From NCBI RefSeq assembly GCF_041260155.1, contig NC_091945.1:32308296-32372295 (forward strand): DNA of 64,000 bases, in the 5' to 3' direction. Origin of the DNA: Ptychodera flava. Taxonomy: Eukaryota; Hemichordata; Enteropneusta; Ptychoderidae. Positions 1-14,166 of this stretch are shown here, piece after piece. Numbering within the stretch: the stretch's first letter is position 1; every line of letters starts with the position of its first letter. A model generated the notes under the pieces. The model made no database searches. It was not told the DNA's origin and saw only the letters and a program-made list of their open reading frames with translations. The position numbers and the translations under genes are program-made.

Positions 1-3000
1 ACCTTTCAGGATGTAAATTAGCTCAATCGCCGATCACGTGAGTGGGTATGGCGCTGGTCCTGACAGTAGATGCATACACTGGGTATAAAGATAAACGATC
101 TTACAGAATTTAAAAACAGGAAACTTGCGATCAAAATCAATTTTGATCCAGAGTAAGGTCTACGAACGAACTGTATCGGTAAAGGCAAGATTCTATTGTT
201 CAACCAACGATTTAAAAACACGCATAAAATCTTCTACCTGAAATGTTGTAGACTGAAGTAGCAGTTACTTTCCATAGCGGCTGTTATTCTCTTCAATATG
301 CAAATGAGGGCACGAAGTTCTTAGAAGGATGAATACTGCCCTCGTTTTGTCCGGAAATTGGGGTGTGACTTATTTATTGTTGCCGTTGCCGTGTAATTTA
401 ATTTATTAGAGCGTACTTTTTTTCCAAAACCGCAGAAGATTACATCGGGAGTGGTCGAATTTACCGCGATGCGATGAATTTGTCGTCGATTCAGATCGTA
501 TTTTAGTGTTGGTTCTGACTAAACTAACCTCTAACGCCTTTCCCTACATCCTAAAGGACTATCCAGTCGTGGTCCAGTCGTCGTGATTTTGCATGCTAAC
601 ATGCGACATTTTACTAGTTCACTGAATAAGTTTACAACACTGCTGAAACTCCGGTTTGTGACCATCGTAATATGTAAAGACGATTTACCAGTGATCAAAG
701 GCGTTTTGACCGTGAAACACTCGAAGAGTTCACTGCGCTTGCATTTGCCGCACAACTCTGCTACTCACAGAGACGTCATTGTTTACAAACGTGACTTCAT
801 TCACTGTCGAACATTTTATTGAGCATTCAGTCTGATCTTGGCCATGTCAGTTTGTTGACATTTATCTGGTTTTTGTTGACATTTATCTGGTTAGTCTCAA
901 TGACTGAAGATACCTGGCTGCATATTCAGTAACCAATAGTTTTTATCAGTATGACTCTTTGTCTCGTCAGTTCGTCGGCATAAAAGTGAAAAACTGAACC
1001 TCCATCTATTAAACTGTTAAAGATCGTTATCAGCACTATGGTGTAGTCGCCGATTTCCTGCATGCACGTACTCGGATAGTAACCGAGTGCAGTTTTAACG
1101 ACATTTTCGTTCATCATAAAATTATGCTAACATTATTCAGATGAAAATTATACAGACACTAGTGTCTTCGCATACAGATAATGTTGATTGAGATTTTCAG
1201 AATCAGAATGAGATGAAGTGATGTGATTCGCGGCACTTCTCTGATGCACACATTGGGCCAGTGTAATACATATTAATGACGCAACTTTATAAAGGTAATC
1301 TTTTGACGTCGTCGCGAAAGCGTAGAAAAGCTTGAGGAAGTTGGTAGTCGTTGACTTGTGTACAGACAATAAGAACACTTTATACCCTGGTATGTCAGAG
1401 CGCGTGAAATAAAATCCGGATCTGAATTCGCCCCGGCTCAATTTAATAATGCTCCAGTTGGTACATGTATCGCGCACATTTTAACTTAAGCCGACAGTTC
1501 GTTGACTTTCTCAGCTGCAAAGTGTCTATACATAAAGGCTTGAGTCCAATTATTTGCCGATCTGACAATCATGTGTCACCTAGAAAAGCATAGAATAACA
1601 ATAAATGCGAATAAAAAGGAGGATACTTGTTCAATCATACCATTACAGGGTGAGTTGCGTGGAGTTTGAACTAGATGTGTCTTCAGAGTATAACTTTATT
1701 TAATCAGCTCATTTTTGTCATTTAGAAACTTCTATCGAGAGAACTACGTACGTTAGATTCCAAAGTTGTAAGATCAAGACGTTGGCCATCGATATATTGA
1801 TGACAACTTTAAATATAAATAGACGAGCCAGATTGCTTTGATATTTGTAGCTTGCATGTGCTACTCCTCTGTCAGAACCATAGGCTCCATGTAATCGGAT
1901 ATACATGTAGGAGTGCCAATGGAACAAGATGGTCTCCCACCGCTGTGACTTCATCGTGAAGTAACAGTATTTAACAAACAGTGTCTTGACCCCGGGGCTC
2001 AATGTTGTTGACGCTCCATTTGAAGGCCTCAGTAACGTGAAGATCAGACTCAGGTCCAAGTTCACATAATGCTCTATTAGTATGCGCTGTCACGACTGAA
2101 ATCGAAATCGGCATCTTTGTAAAGTATTCTAACTGTATTATATTATGGTTCATCTGATATTCAGTGACCACGATAAATTGGGACTTATAGATCTTGATCG
2201 GTAAGTTATATTTACTGCGCGATATAATGATTTCAAAATTGCAAATTAAACATGCCATCCCACTGTTCACCTGTGCAGACGGCAGATTCACAAACGGTGT
2301 AAAAAATTAAATGAATAATTGTCACATATTAGTTTTTTTTAAGACACGAACTTTAATTTAAAAAACGGATTTTTATTTTTGTTGGCGTCAAGATAAACGA
2401 AATCCCACATGTTTAGCGAGATATTGGGCAAGTCGTTTTGTATTTTTCAACATCATCCGCACAAATTGTGGCTTTAAGCCATCGTTTTTACGGCTTTTTT
2501 GAAATTCTGTCCGTTGTCTTCAGCTTTCAGTTACCAAAGAGAATCAAAACGTATACTGAATCTCCCTTCCCCGTTCGCAGATTTAAAAAAAAAAAGAAAA
2601 TAAATCAAATACGGAAACCAACCCTGATAATTTATTTACATTGTGTACATCCACCAACGCACGAGCCACAAATTGAAAAATTAAATATTTACTTTCTGAA
2701 ATTACTGGATAAAGATGAATAACGACAGTTTGAATTGTTGGTGCGTGTAAATATTCGATTTTTCTCTGTTTAGGCTCGACTTGCGAAATCCCGATGCTGG
2801 TTCTGTACCTATAAAGAGAGAGAGAGAGATAGTGTTCAGAGATGAGTGTTCATGTGTGTACTTATGCTCAATATTCATGTGTTTGATATGGTCAATGTCC
2901 ATGAGTGCGTGCGGTCCTTAGACAGTACAGTACAATTTTTCTCCGAGCATTACTGCTACAGTAAGACACCGCGTCCAGGGGGTAATTCTAGAGCCAAGAA

Positions 3001-3280
3001 ACTGTCTTGCTAAACTGCTTTACGTCGGGGATTAGGATGGAGAGACTGTGCAGTACGGAACTGTGTGCTGGCGGATAAATCCTCAGGATATTGGTGACGC
3101 ATATTGGAATAAAACACAACACGGTGTATTCCGAGGAAAACTTTTATATGTCTAGTCGTGTTCTGGGTCTCTTCTCCTCGGCGAACAGGTCGAACACTTC
3201 AGCCAAAATCAACGTGTCGTGTCGTTGGTGCTTATGAACACAAAACGTTTGGTGTTGATGGCGGCGTAGATAATGTTCCC
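1..3280. other. Non-coding stretch, left edge
   Basis: No convincing coding exon was found. The open frames are short, overlap on both strands and lack protein-like composition. A 21-base tandem duplication containing GTTGACATTTATCTGG lies at 852-892 and a short GA run at 2815-2829. The missing 5' exon(s) of the bZIP gene at 8.9-14.2 kb could lie here or off the left edge, but none can be recognised. Confidence 0.5.
852..892. repeat. Two-copy 21-base tandem repeat
   Basis: Two adjacent copies of a unit containing GTTGACATTTATCTGG are seen directly in the sequence. No function is implied. Confidence 0.8.
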
Positions 3281-3573
3281 CGTATGGACAGTAAGGCCAA
3301 AGTAATTAAATTCTTTGTTTTGCGTCTCCCACAGGCTTAGGTTTTTTAAGGTTCACATGAAAAACACACATAGTGTATTTGAATAGGAAATTTTAGGACA
3401 TAACCGCTTAGCTTTTCTGAATTAAAATTTTTGTTACAATTTTTTATTTGCTGCAATGAAATTAAATTGTGTTAATTTTCTTGTGTGTGTTTTTCAGCCG
3501 CGAACCTTTTCCCATTTTGAGTGGACGCAAAACAAAGAATTTAATTACTTTGGCCTAATGGTCATGGGCGCAT
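3281..3573. repeat. Inverted-repeat (MITE-like) element
   Basis: Arms of about 90 bases (about 3281-3372 and 3478-3573) are imperfect reverse complements. The best core is GGCCAAAGTAATTAAATT followed by CTTTGTTTTGCGT. A second shared block, AAAAACACACA, lies at the inner ends. The roughly 100-base loop is AT-rich. No coding capacity and no clear target-site duplication were seen. This looks like a small non-autonomous foldback element or a fossil of one. Confidence 0.75.
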
Positions 3574-4339
3574 TGTTACCATAATTGCCTGTCCACAGAT
3601 GTCTGGTGCACGCCGGTCTTGAAAGATAATTCATGACAGGCTTTACTTTATTGTGCATTCGTTTGTCCTGTGAGTTCACTTCTAGTACAGGCCCAATAAC
3701 CTAATAGAGCGATCAATACACTCCCATTGAAACCGAGCGCTTTCATGAAAATCGAGCGTCTTGTCCGATTCTGCCAAGTGTTTTGGAGAGACACTGCACA
3801 TCATTTTCCATTACATTTTAGCATTTAAGGAGTTCCATTGGAAGACAGATCCACACAGAATCTGTTAATTGTATTTTTACATTATTGTGAATCATTGAGG
3901 TCATGTGTCAGCTGTTTATTTAGGATCACTATTGTTATCGAGTTCTGTCTAAAATGCCACAGAAGGGAAAAAGACATACCGCGCTAGTCTTACAGTGATG
4001 CGGATGGATGAGCACAAACATGTTTTTCTATTTGTCTTATTGAAACGGGCTCATGGTTCTTGACAAACACAACTTCACTAGATAGGTAAGGGCACCATTG
4101 AATGATGTAAAAACAACGTATTTTAGCAAAAGCTATCAATAAATTTTCACCACTTCGAAGACAGTACATATAGGAGTATGGCAGTCATGGTGCGTCATTT
4201 CCGTTTAGGTAATAACTGAAATCGTATATAAAATGTGAGTTAATGTCAACAACATGATCAGCCTGGTTGAGTTAGTTCCAGTCGGAAAACCACAGCACGT
4301 GGGCAGACACAGTAGTGTACCTGTGGGCAAACGATTAAC

Positions 4340-4384
4340 ATTATTATTATTATTATTATTGTTGTTGTTGTTATTGTTATTATT
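4340..4384. repeat. ATT/GTT trinucleotide microsatellite
   Basis: An ATT run passes into GTT and back to ATT. Simple repeat in non-coding DNA. Confidence 0.95.
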
Positions 4385-5505
4385 CAAGACGTATACATTT
4401 TAGGAATGTCTTACTATGAAGGATTTTGAGGAGGATGACATTTAAACTTCAAGCAGAATGTCTTCAAAATGCATTAGACAGTAACGACAGCGCGTCAAAA
4501 GATATCGTAGATATCGCTGTTAACGCAGATGCACGTATGACCAGCATGGATTATGGACACTGCACCCGCCGGAGACCAATCATTCCTCCATCAGTTAGCT
4601 TGAGACAGTGAGCAGCTGATGCTTAGATGACTGTCACGTCATCTACATAATAGGTACTCAATATTGACGAAGCCCTGGCCGGCCCAAACCTACTTCATCA
4701 AAAATGTTGAGATTCAACGTCACTGCATCATTCGACTATTAGGCCACACCGAGACAGTTAATAATTTTGAGTTGAACGATTTGTAATGATGTACGCGACG
4801 GATTGTTGACAAAGGGTCTTTGCAGTATTTTCTCTCGGTTTTCCGATATTATGTCTAGGTCTTAAACCTGCAGACTTTAAATTTAGTAAATTGGGGCTTG
4901 CGGAATCTCAAATTAACCATCTACATTATGGACTGTGGTGGAAATTTGCCTACTTTGTGTATTTTAATATAAGTGGAGGCAACATGGAGAGGTGTATAGT
5001 CGGGTGAGAACTGCTCATCCCCATCGAAGACAGACACACGTGCTCACAGCACGCTGCATGCATGAACGAAGGAGATGTGTCCGAAAACGGAAACAACAGC
5101 AATGCAGAAAGACCGCAGACAGACAACTATGTCGCTTGTCAGTCACCCTGACATTAATTAAGAAACAAAGACATTACACGCGGGATGCACACTGCGGCCT
5201 GCGGTGGAGAATGTTGGATCTGTCTATTTTTCGATACTGACGAAACGAATCCAGTTACAAACCGTGTACCCGAGTATTTTAGAATCGATGATGCTGTCTG
5301 GATAGGCAATGACAAGCCTCAACCTGTCCAGGTTGAACATTTTCACTTCTGCCTCACAGCGCTCTGACATCCTCAGTACCAACGCCAACACGTTTCGTGG
5401 ATTGTTTGTCGTAATCCTGTCTAAGAGCATTTTACTCGACCCTTTAGCTATAGTGTGCTCATGAGTACTTTTAAGATAATGAAATGCTTTAAATTTAAGT
5501 CTAAA

Positions 5506-5508
<3 letters not shown>

Positions 5509-5541
<33 letters not shown>
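5509..5541. repeat. (AT)n microsatellite
   Basis: About 16 uninterrupted AT dinucleotides. Confidence 0.97.
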
Positions 5542-5544
<3 letters not shown>

Positions 5545-5926
5545 CATCATGATGCCACGTTAATGATCCGAAGCGTGCGATGTCCTTTTTTCTGGTCAGC
5601 ATAGCAAAATAAATAAAATCTACTTTAGCGACATCGTCGTGCACTTTGAAGATGTGTATGGACAAATCAACTTTGAGTTTACTGCACGTCATTGAATCCA
5701 AGGTGACACCGCCAGTCAACATGTAAGATCACGTGATAAGCGTATAACAGTAATGTTTCGAAAGCGTTCAGGAGTGAATTACCGAAGCGTGTCATGTTTT
5801 CACAGTCCGTAATGGGTTGTTATTTTCATCGGTAGTTGACCGCTGAGAGTTGTACTGTTCACGCAATACCGCAATGAATACGCGTATAAAGTTTTAAGGG
5901 ATACAGTCGTCGGAACTGCGCTCAGA

Positions 5927-5949
5927 GGTCGTATGGGACCCATACGACC
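5927..5949. other. 23-base palindrome, 11-base arms
   Basis: The arm GGTCGTATGGG is followed by a single A and then its exact reverse complement CCCATACGACC. It may be a dimeric protein-binding site or a chance or transposon-derived hairpin. The sequence alone cannot decide. Confidence 0.6.
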
Positions 5950-8926
5950 AATGTAAACACTGTATCCAAGGTACGATGAGGACTACTACTGCAGCTATGA
6001 TGATGAGGTGCATGTAGATATCGTGCACAAAATGCATTGTTGGTAAACAAGAGACTCGCACAGGCGCATTTCCGATGATTGTTTCGCTTTAACAAGTATC
6101 CCATTGACGATGACCACCTCTGGCGACCATGCAATGACACATGTAATTTTCAGAGACCATGGCCGTGACAAATCCATTGCGCTGCATACTCTTGTATATG
6201 CCGTGCTCGCTAATTCACATGTAAGACCCGTTTATTGCAATTAAATAATTACTTAAACACCGGTATTCTTTAGCTAGCACAATACAGAAGGGTGGTTTAA
6301 TCAACGTTAAACTCCTTTGTGTGGTTTATCATTGTTCACCGTAAAACTGTGACTTCATTTACACTTTTAATCGATTGAATCCGCAATATTTCTATCATGT
6401 AGGATTAAACACTTAGTGCAGAAATCGACCCAGGAAGATTTTCATCTCGCCTTGTAACAAGTGAAAATCTCTTCACTGAAGTTTCGTTCAGTGTTCGGCT
6501 TGTTGAGAAAAATAACCCACTTTTTGTAAATTCGTAGACCCTGTAACATGACAAACTATGCCCTTGTCCTTTGCATTTTAATCGCCTTGATCGCAGCTCT
6601 CTCGCCTCCAAGCTCAAACTGTGTCAAACATTGGTCACCATTGAATATATTGACGAAGCAGAGATGAACAATATCGAAAATTGTTCTATTATTCTGCTGT
6701 AGCGAGGGACGTCATATAATTGTAGGCGCTGTCGAGCTAGCAATTGAGCTTTGCCTGTGATTGGCCATGCATTGTGTCCGGAACTAAACTCGATATCCGA
6801 TGAGGGAGACATAATACCCTCTGAAGTTTTTTTGACGGACCCGCTATGTCCATCTAGTGTTCAGGTGTGTCTGCCCAAGGGATAAATGATTGGCAACTTA
6901 GCTGGTATGCGTTCCCTTTGCGTGTGTCCGATGACGGGAAAATACAGTGAGTTTTTCACTCGCCCAACACCCATGAGGATTATGCATCCCAGATGCACAT
7001 GCATGGGACAATGCATCCCAGATGCACATGTGTTGGACACATTGCTCGTTGCCATGATGTATATTTAGAGACCCGGTTCTTCATATTGCATTTTGTCTCT
7101 GTACCAAAACAATGGATGCTAGGACAAGAGGAAGGTTTCAAAATATTGCCTTGGGTACCTCTTATCGAGACAGGTTTTCTGTTTTCGGATTTGTGTGTCT
7201 ATTTTCAGAAATTGGGAAGGAAGGATGCACAGTGTTGCATCACCAGAAAGCAGACGACTCCAAGATATTTTAAAACTCGTGTCGGTTACTTCCCTTAAAT
7301 ATGACCTCTCGTAGTTTTTTTCCCACCCTCCAGGGCAGTTGTAAAGCCAGCTGATACCAAGTTGGCCTGTGCAGAATGCCTGGCGGTCCGTCACGTGACC
7401 TACAGTTTTGTTTTGTTTTTATTTGCGAACTATTCTGCGTTCAGTTTGCCCAAGTAATTTTTTGTACGTCTTGCGTCCCATTTCGTTTATGATTGCGCAG
7501 CAGAATTTAGACATTTTGAATGTGTACAAAGTTGAGCAACTGTCAGGAAGTATATGTAAATGATAAGGGGCTTCACAAAGACACTTTCTTGTGTGACGTT
7601 ATTTTTCTAGACTAGAAAATAATGAATATTTATTCAGTTGGAGTTACTCTCAAAAGTTACATTTTGGACCTTTTTGCCGATGTTATCACACTTTATTATC
7701 ATTTACAGCATGGCATGTTTATTTATTTGTTCGATCACTTATCAAAAGGTGATTGCTAAGGATGTCCTGTCTTACAAAGCAACAGCTCTACCGACATATA
7801 AAATGCTTCATGTCGGAAAGCAAATTGTGACAGTGGCTTGAGTATGTATAAAAATTATCCAATATGTCTGCCAGGTGACCATATATTACAATAGTACATT
7901 CACGTGCGTGCCCAACTCTCTCTGGAGCAATCCAAGTTCACCTTTATTGATTTGCACACGTGACCTAAGACAATCGCAAAGCAGAAGCGTTTTCGCATGT
8001 TTCCTAGTCCTATTTATCTGGTCACTGACCGAGTTTCATTTCGATTAAATCTATCACAGACGGGTAAACGTCAGTCTTTTTCAAGTAGATTTGTTTAAAC
8101 CCACCGCAAAGTTACGGGAGGTTCATTGAGTTTAGAATCCTCCCGTTGACTCCAGTTATGCCATCCAAAGTACTGTCATCATATGTACTGTTCTATGATA
8201 TTTTGGATGGCAAAGCCATAGAATGGAAGGGCGATTTTAATTATGTCTTTCATGCATGTACATGTTATTAACAACAAATCTTTTTCTTTTTTGTTCTCTG
8301 AATGGTTTATCACATTTTAATTCATATAGTTATACAAAGCTTGACGCACTCCAGCATGGTAGAAGCCTCATCTTTCTGATGAATGTAATTTTTCCGTAAA
8401 TAAAAGTCATGTTTGACATGTCGGATGAACCAGGCTACCGGTCAAAGTCTTGGTTCAAAGGACAGTTATAAAACGCCCTTACCACCATGCTCGACAATTT
8501 CATATGAAACAAAATGGAAATGTGATTTGTTAAATTATGGCGTTGAAACAGTCCCGTTAGCGATTTCTAGTGACTAGAATGCCTGAATTGGGATTGCTGC
8601 AATGCATCTTCGAATGAATTGTCTTTGCTTTTTGAATTCCATGATTTTGGTCGTTACAGCTGCACTGAAGTGGTCTCACAATAGAGAATATTCCGGCTTC
8701 CTCTGCCGAGCTTTTTTTCCAGATTCGTCGCTTGGCATGTACACCTTCTCTCAAAAATTGACTTATTTAGCATGTAACATTGACCATAAAGTCACTCAAC
8801 AATGCATGTTTTCATCTAATCAAATGCATCTCTCAGAAGAAAAACAAAATGGATAAATTTATATTGGTAATTTGGGATTCTGGTGTAAAATAGTAAAATT
8901 AGTAACATTTGTGTATTTTATCGTAG

Positions 8927-11900
8927 ACAATGGCCCAACTCAAGCGACGCAGAACACACTGGACATGCTACCAGTCTCGTCAGGGTACTACCCTGTGCAG
9001 CCCCAACGACTTTTATACAGAAGTAAGATTTTTATTTTCATTCACTACGAGGCGAAATTCCCAACCAGCTGCAGTCTTCGTTTCCGGTCTAACAGGCCCG
9101 CTCTCTCATCTCCTAATTTGCATACTGCCGGCGAAAACTATCGGGCTATTATGTTTAAGCTGATGAGGTTCAAGAGGGGCTGTTTGACAGATAGAATACT
9201 GTTGGTGGTTTGGAAGGTCGCGGTAATAGTGGTATAGGGGTTAGTGGGATACGCTAGCTATTAATGTAACACCTTGTGTATTTCTCTTTTGTATTGTATT
9301 TACATAGACGGCGGATACTCGCAACCACCCAACCCAGCAGCATTTTATGTGGTTGCTGCAGGGGGCAATCAGTCGTTTGTATATCCTGCAACATCGAATG
9401 CTTCATCTACAACAGCAACATCCCAGGGTAATGCCTCCCATCCAAGTAATATGGTTTCATCCATGCCAAACAATCCTGGCAGTGGCTTGGAGACGCCGAT
9501 GTCTGGCACCTTACCACCAACCCCACCGGGTATGATTCTATCAACGAAATTACACAAAAAATGACATTTTGATATTTTTTTCCAAACCTGAAAAAAAGAA
9601 ACGAAACCACACAACCCAAGTTCTCCAGGAGAGTTACAAATGATCACCCGATAGCTGTAATGTCGCGAGATTTTCGTGAACAATCTGGACAAAGTACATT
9701 GTGTGAGGCAGAAGCGGGCAATAGTTTTTTCCGTGTGCTTTTATAAAAGATGACGAAAATACACGACGGTAGATCGAAAGACCCCTTGAAAAATGAACAG
9801 AAATCTGAATATTTCGTGCATGTTCAAAAACGACCGACTGCCCGCGAGAATTATGAATAGCGAGCGTAGAAATGATTGCAACGTAGAATAACGGGATTCA
9901 TGGGGAATATTATTTAGTATTGACAATCAAAGCTGGGGCGATGTGTACATCTCGAAGTCACCATGTTCTGCGACTGACTGTTTCCTTGACCGAAGCGGTT
10001 CTCTGTACAGTCACAGCTGTCTTGAGTCAGCTTCCATTTGCTCCGTATTTTACGAGAGACAACAGCGCAGTTTCCAAGACAAGTAGGGAAAGGGTCCATG
10101 AAAATCTCGAGACATTACAGCGTCTACCATCCTTCAATACCTGTCCGCTTTACCAAGCAATGTCGCACAAAAACTTGTCTCCATGTCATATCTTCACCCC
10201 GTGTAAGCTTCCTACACCTCTTCCTATTGTATCTTTAGTATTTCACTCTGTGACACTCTATATCTATGTAGTAATGTTTGATTTACTCTAGAATGTTTCC
10301 ATATTTCTGGTGATGATACCTCACCACTATCACCCCGTGATGCCATGTGAATTAACCAAATTTTCAAGTCGTGATAAATTGAATAAATAGCGTTTTCATA
10401 ATTCGGTGTGACACACGAAAACCTCATTAAAATGGCCGCCAATTTTGCATGATCATTCGACCCTACTTTCTTTGGCTTCCGTCATCAAGGTCAAACACCA
10501 CGCTTCTTATCTTTTCGAATTCTGAGAGCAATTCAACAGAGCCGAGCTATTGTCATCCGCAGACCAGAGAAGCGGGTTTAGTTTACCAATGGGGTCTGAA
10601 AGAACCGTGTCGCAATTACGGAAAGGTCAATTAACTTTGGCCGCTTATTTAAACTTACCAGATGTTCAGTCTTTTGTCTACTGTATACAACATTTGGCTG
10701 GTACGAACGATAATTTCATGTCAGATATAAATATGCCGAATATTATGCAACTTAGATGCTGGTCGATTTTAGTGTTAGAACTAAATAGCCATGTCTTGTC
10801 TTTGACGAACAAGAGTGGGGAAAAAAGATCGCTTCGAATAATTCACAGGAACGCTATTCTTCCCGACCTACCCTTACAATTGAAAAAGAAATTTACTCTC
10901 TCAATTTTCGAATTACCTTTTAGTAAACATTGAGTTCAATCACCCCGTGACATCGCAAAAATCGCCCTTTTGCAAATAGCAGAGCCGGTGGCGATCCGTG
11001 AGAAGAAACTGTCACACCTTAATCGTTCTGAGGCCAATTCGACAGAAGCCGAACAATTTGTAAATGCAGATGGCTTCATTAAGGCATTGACACGGCATAT
11101 TTTTCGTTCTGTTGCACATATACAGAGGTATGAAGGTCGTGGTTATTACCAGTACAACGCGTTCTCTGATTGATAACATGGATATGCATCAGACCTTGAT
11201 ATTGTTTCGCTCTCCCAGTCAGTTCATTAAAATATCCCACGATTGTTCCCGAGAGCATATTCTCTCTCTCTCTCAACTCCATTTTCTCCGCTCTCTTTTG
11301 ATTTTTCCATCCATAAGACATTTTCAATTATTTAGTGTCGTCACCCTGTTATCAGCCTATCTCTAACACGGCTTTTAAGCATGATGTTCTGATTGTAAAT
11401 TGTTTAATATTGACTTCATGTTTTTTCAAATTCAAATTTTTGGTTTTAATCCCTGACTTGCTAAAATGTATACACAAAACGGCCTGGGTTAATTTGTCAA
11501 TTCATCGTGTGATACCGTGTGCATTCGAATGGCACTCGACGCTTGATAAGAGCTATGGGAGCCAATTTCCTGGTCTCCAGAATCCAAATCAATAGTTTTG
11601 TGGTTCAGTATCTTTGTCTTGTTACTGCGCGCTTTCTGAACTTGCTAATATCACAGAAAGAAAAAGGCTAGCTCTAACGACATCCGAAGGCGAACAATCT
11701 CCATTCTTGTGCGAAATAAGGCAAGCCAGTAGTGAACTACTTTGTCCGTTCCCCATTCATATCCTATGATCAAGCTTTGGTAACTACGAGAATTGTCTTT
11801 GATATGTCCACTAAGCCATCCCTCATTTCCAAGGTATAACAAATGACTTTCATCTTCGCCTGAAAAGAGTTCTGAAACACCATCCATCATTGAAAGAAGC

Positions 11901-14166
11901 CATGCAGGTCATTAGAATATCTCTCTCTATTCAATGATTGTTCCATTGTTGATTCGATGAAAAAGATTTTCGATGACAAGAAAAATGGTCACCAGTTGGC
12001 TAGATTTCTTATAAAATTTACCCGCGTTTTCAACGACCATGATAAACTAAAGATTCCGCAGCATAAGTGGGTCAGTATGTGAACCAGGACAGCCTATATA
12101 GTATTAATGATGATGTACCTCAAATTTAAATTTCAACATGCAGTCACCTATCGGGCCGAACATTTTATCATGACATATAATTTCTATTGTGTAGGTGGTA
12201 TGGACTGAAATTGTTACGACACAAGATTTTGAAAATGAATTAATGTTGCCTATGGACACTCACATCTGCCGTTACATGCAGACATTTTCATAATAATTCA
12301 ACGGGGAAATCTTCAATGTTGATATGACCGTGTTGCAAAAAGGAAAAAAAACTCTGCGCCTCTGTCGCTCTTCTATTTTCTTTTCCTCGTTACGTATCGT
12401 GACACGGGTTGGATTCGGTGTTGTGCTAAATGAATAATGATGTATATTTTATTTGTCAATAGCACGTTCTGTCACAAGTGATATTGTTCGAAAAACTTTA
12501 AAGGATAGCAAATCAGAAAACGACCATAGTTTTATCTGAGATTGTAAAAAGTCAGATTGCGACACAGGGAAATGCACTCCCCACTCATTGAGCTCTATCA
12601 CTGACGTAGATAACCTCACAGGGTCACGTGACAACTCATTCTGGCAACACACTGTCCCTCTACATGTGTGTAGAGGGACTTTGGACGGATGTTGCTCATG
12701 TCAAGAAAGGGATACCAAAAGTGGAATGAAACTTGTCTCACATTTTACAGTTCATCAATGTTTTGACATAATTATTTTACGCTTAAACCCGAGAGCAAAA
12801 AGTCCTCGCCAATTTCATGCAATGGAAATTTTGTAACGATCATCAAAAAGTAGTTCACGTGATCCTGTGCAACCATTTGTATGTGTTATTACTGTTAATA
12901 GCAAGGCCCATAGCATTGGTCAGTGGTCAGGCTGTTACCGTTCACAGTTTGAAATGCGACCGTCCCAGTGACGTTGACAATGAACTTATGAACCACCATA
13001 GATTGTCTCACCGAAGGGTTTCAAGATACCAAAAGTGTACAAAATACTAAAGTACGTTTTCTTATATTTTTCCTTCCAGTTTCAGCTGACGAAAAAGACA
13101 ACAACAACGACGATCCAGACGGAAAAAATGCTGCGTTGGCAAGAATTTTAACCCAATCAAAACCACTCGGCGGGTACCCAACGCCCATTTCAGCTCCCCA
13201 ACATTTTATTCCGCCACCACCAACAGCTCACACGCCGATTCCCGGACCAATGTCACCGATAGGAATGGACCCGTTAGCAGGTACTGTTCCACCGTTCAAA
13301 TGTTACCAACTGCCAGAGATTCCGGCTACGTGGAAAGTCATACAGTAACTCATTCGGGAATAAATTTCGCTTTCTGTTGATGTTTCATGACGGTTACTAG
13401 CTGTTCAGCCTCAAACTGTGTGTGTACCTTTGCAAGCAGCGAGTCCATTTACTTTCGCCCAATATGTAATATTGATTTTTATGACTTTTATTCAGTGACT
13501 CTTTACCTACATTTTCTTACTTACTCGTCATTTCATCGGTAGATCTAGAAAATAACAGGATGATTTACATATTTCCCGGTCTCAGGTGTTCACAGTTCAA
13601 AAAAAATACTAGTTTGAATAGCAATGGTTGAAAGTATTCCCAATTTTGAACCACAATCTCAATTTGATTTAATTATTTACGAGTTTAGTTCAGTGCCCAT
13701 TGATAGTCTGGACATTTGAAATATAAAAAAATACGCTAATTATCCGTTGTTGGTAAGAAGTGATAAAAGTGAACTTTGACGAAGCAGACAAACAATGAGA
13801 AAGCACATTCGACATTGACATATGCAGCCAGCGTAGATTTTCTGCAGTATTGAATCAGACAAATTGACCTCTCCTTTCACTTTCCATCCTTTAGCGTACG
13901 CGAGATCGAGGGCACCTCCAAAACGACGAAGCTCAAAGAAACCAGTTTCTGATGAAATGAAAGACGACAAATACTTTGAACGCCGAAAGAAAAACAACAT
14001 GGCAGCTAAACGGTCACGTGACGCCAGGAAAATGAGAGAAGAGGATGTTGCACGGCGAGCCGCCTTTCTGGAAAAGGAGAACGCGCAGTTGCGAACGCAA
14101 CTGGAAACCCTCAAAGAAGAGGCGTACGCACTGAGACAGCTGCTGGCACAGAAAAGCAATTCGTGA
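8927..14166 (+). CDS. PAR/CES-2-type bZIP transcription factor (5' end not found)
   Basis: Four exons join in frame: 8927-9022, 9308-9529, 13080-13280 and 13895-14166 (stop TGA at 14164). Each intron is GT-AG, and every junction falls after the first base of a codon. About 260 residues are visible. The first three exons encode a Pro/Gln/Ser/Asn-rich, probably disordered activation region. The last exon has the DNA-binding part: [19 protein letters not shown], then SRDAR, then a zipper with four leucines at seven-residue spacing (FLEKENAQL onward), and the protein ends soon after. [19 protein letters not shown] is the hallmark of the PAR bZIP group (HLF/TEF/DBP, fly Pdp1, worm CES-2-like), which bind TTAYRTAA-type sites as dimers in circadian, metabolic or cell-death control. 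A vertebrate-type PAR segment just upstream is not obvious, so the exact subfamily is uncertain. Exon 8927 starts in mid-codon, so an upstream exon is missing. Confidence 0.85.
13895..14166 (+). CDS. bZIP terminal exon: basic region and leucine zipper
   Basis: The acceptor CCTTTAG precedes 13895 and the stop codon is TGA at 14164-14166. The basic region (about 13981-14030) has the invariant Asn and Arg of NNMAAKRSR. The zipper (about 14066-14140) places leucines at a 7-residue period. The C-terminal tail is only about ten residues. This is the diagnostic part of the gene. Confidence 0.93.

Larger units (their letters stand above)
3574..8926. other. Non-coding stretch upstream of the visible bZIP exons
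   Basis: No gene is supported. It contains microsatellites (4340-4384, 5509-5541), a near-perfect 23-base palindrome (5927-5949), a 20-base duplication containing ATGCATCCCAGATGCACATG (6982-7030) and a hairpin with arms TGCCATCCAAA/TTTGGATGGCA (8159-8212). It may belong to the upstream intron or promoter region of the bZIP gene, because the first visible exon (8927) opens in mid-codon. Confidence 0.5.

Noticed and set aside
10550..10933. 127-codon plus-strand open frame inside a bZIP intron
   Set aside because: No recognisable domain, no matching splice sites in phase with the bZIP exons, and neighbouring frames are similarly open in part. Most likely chance.
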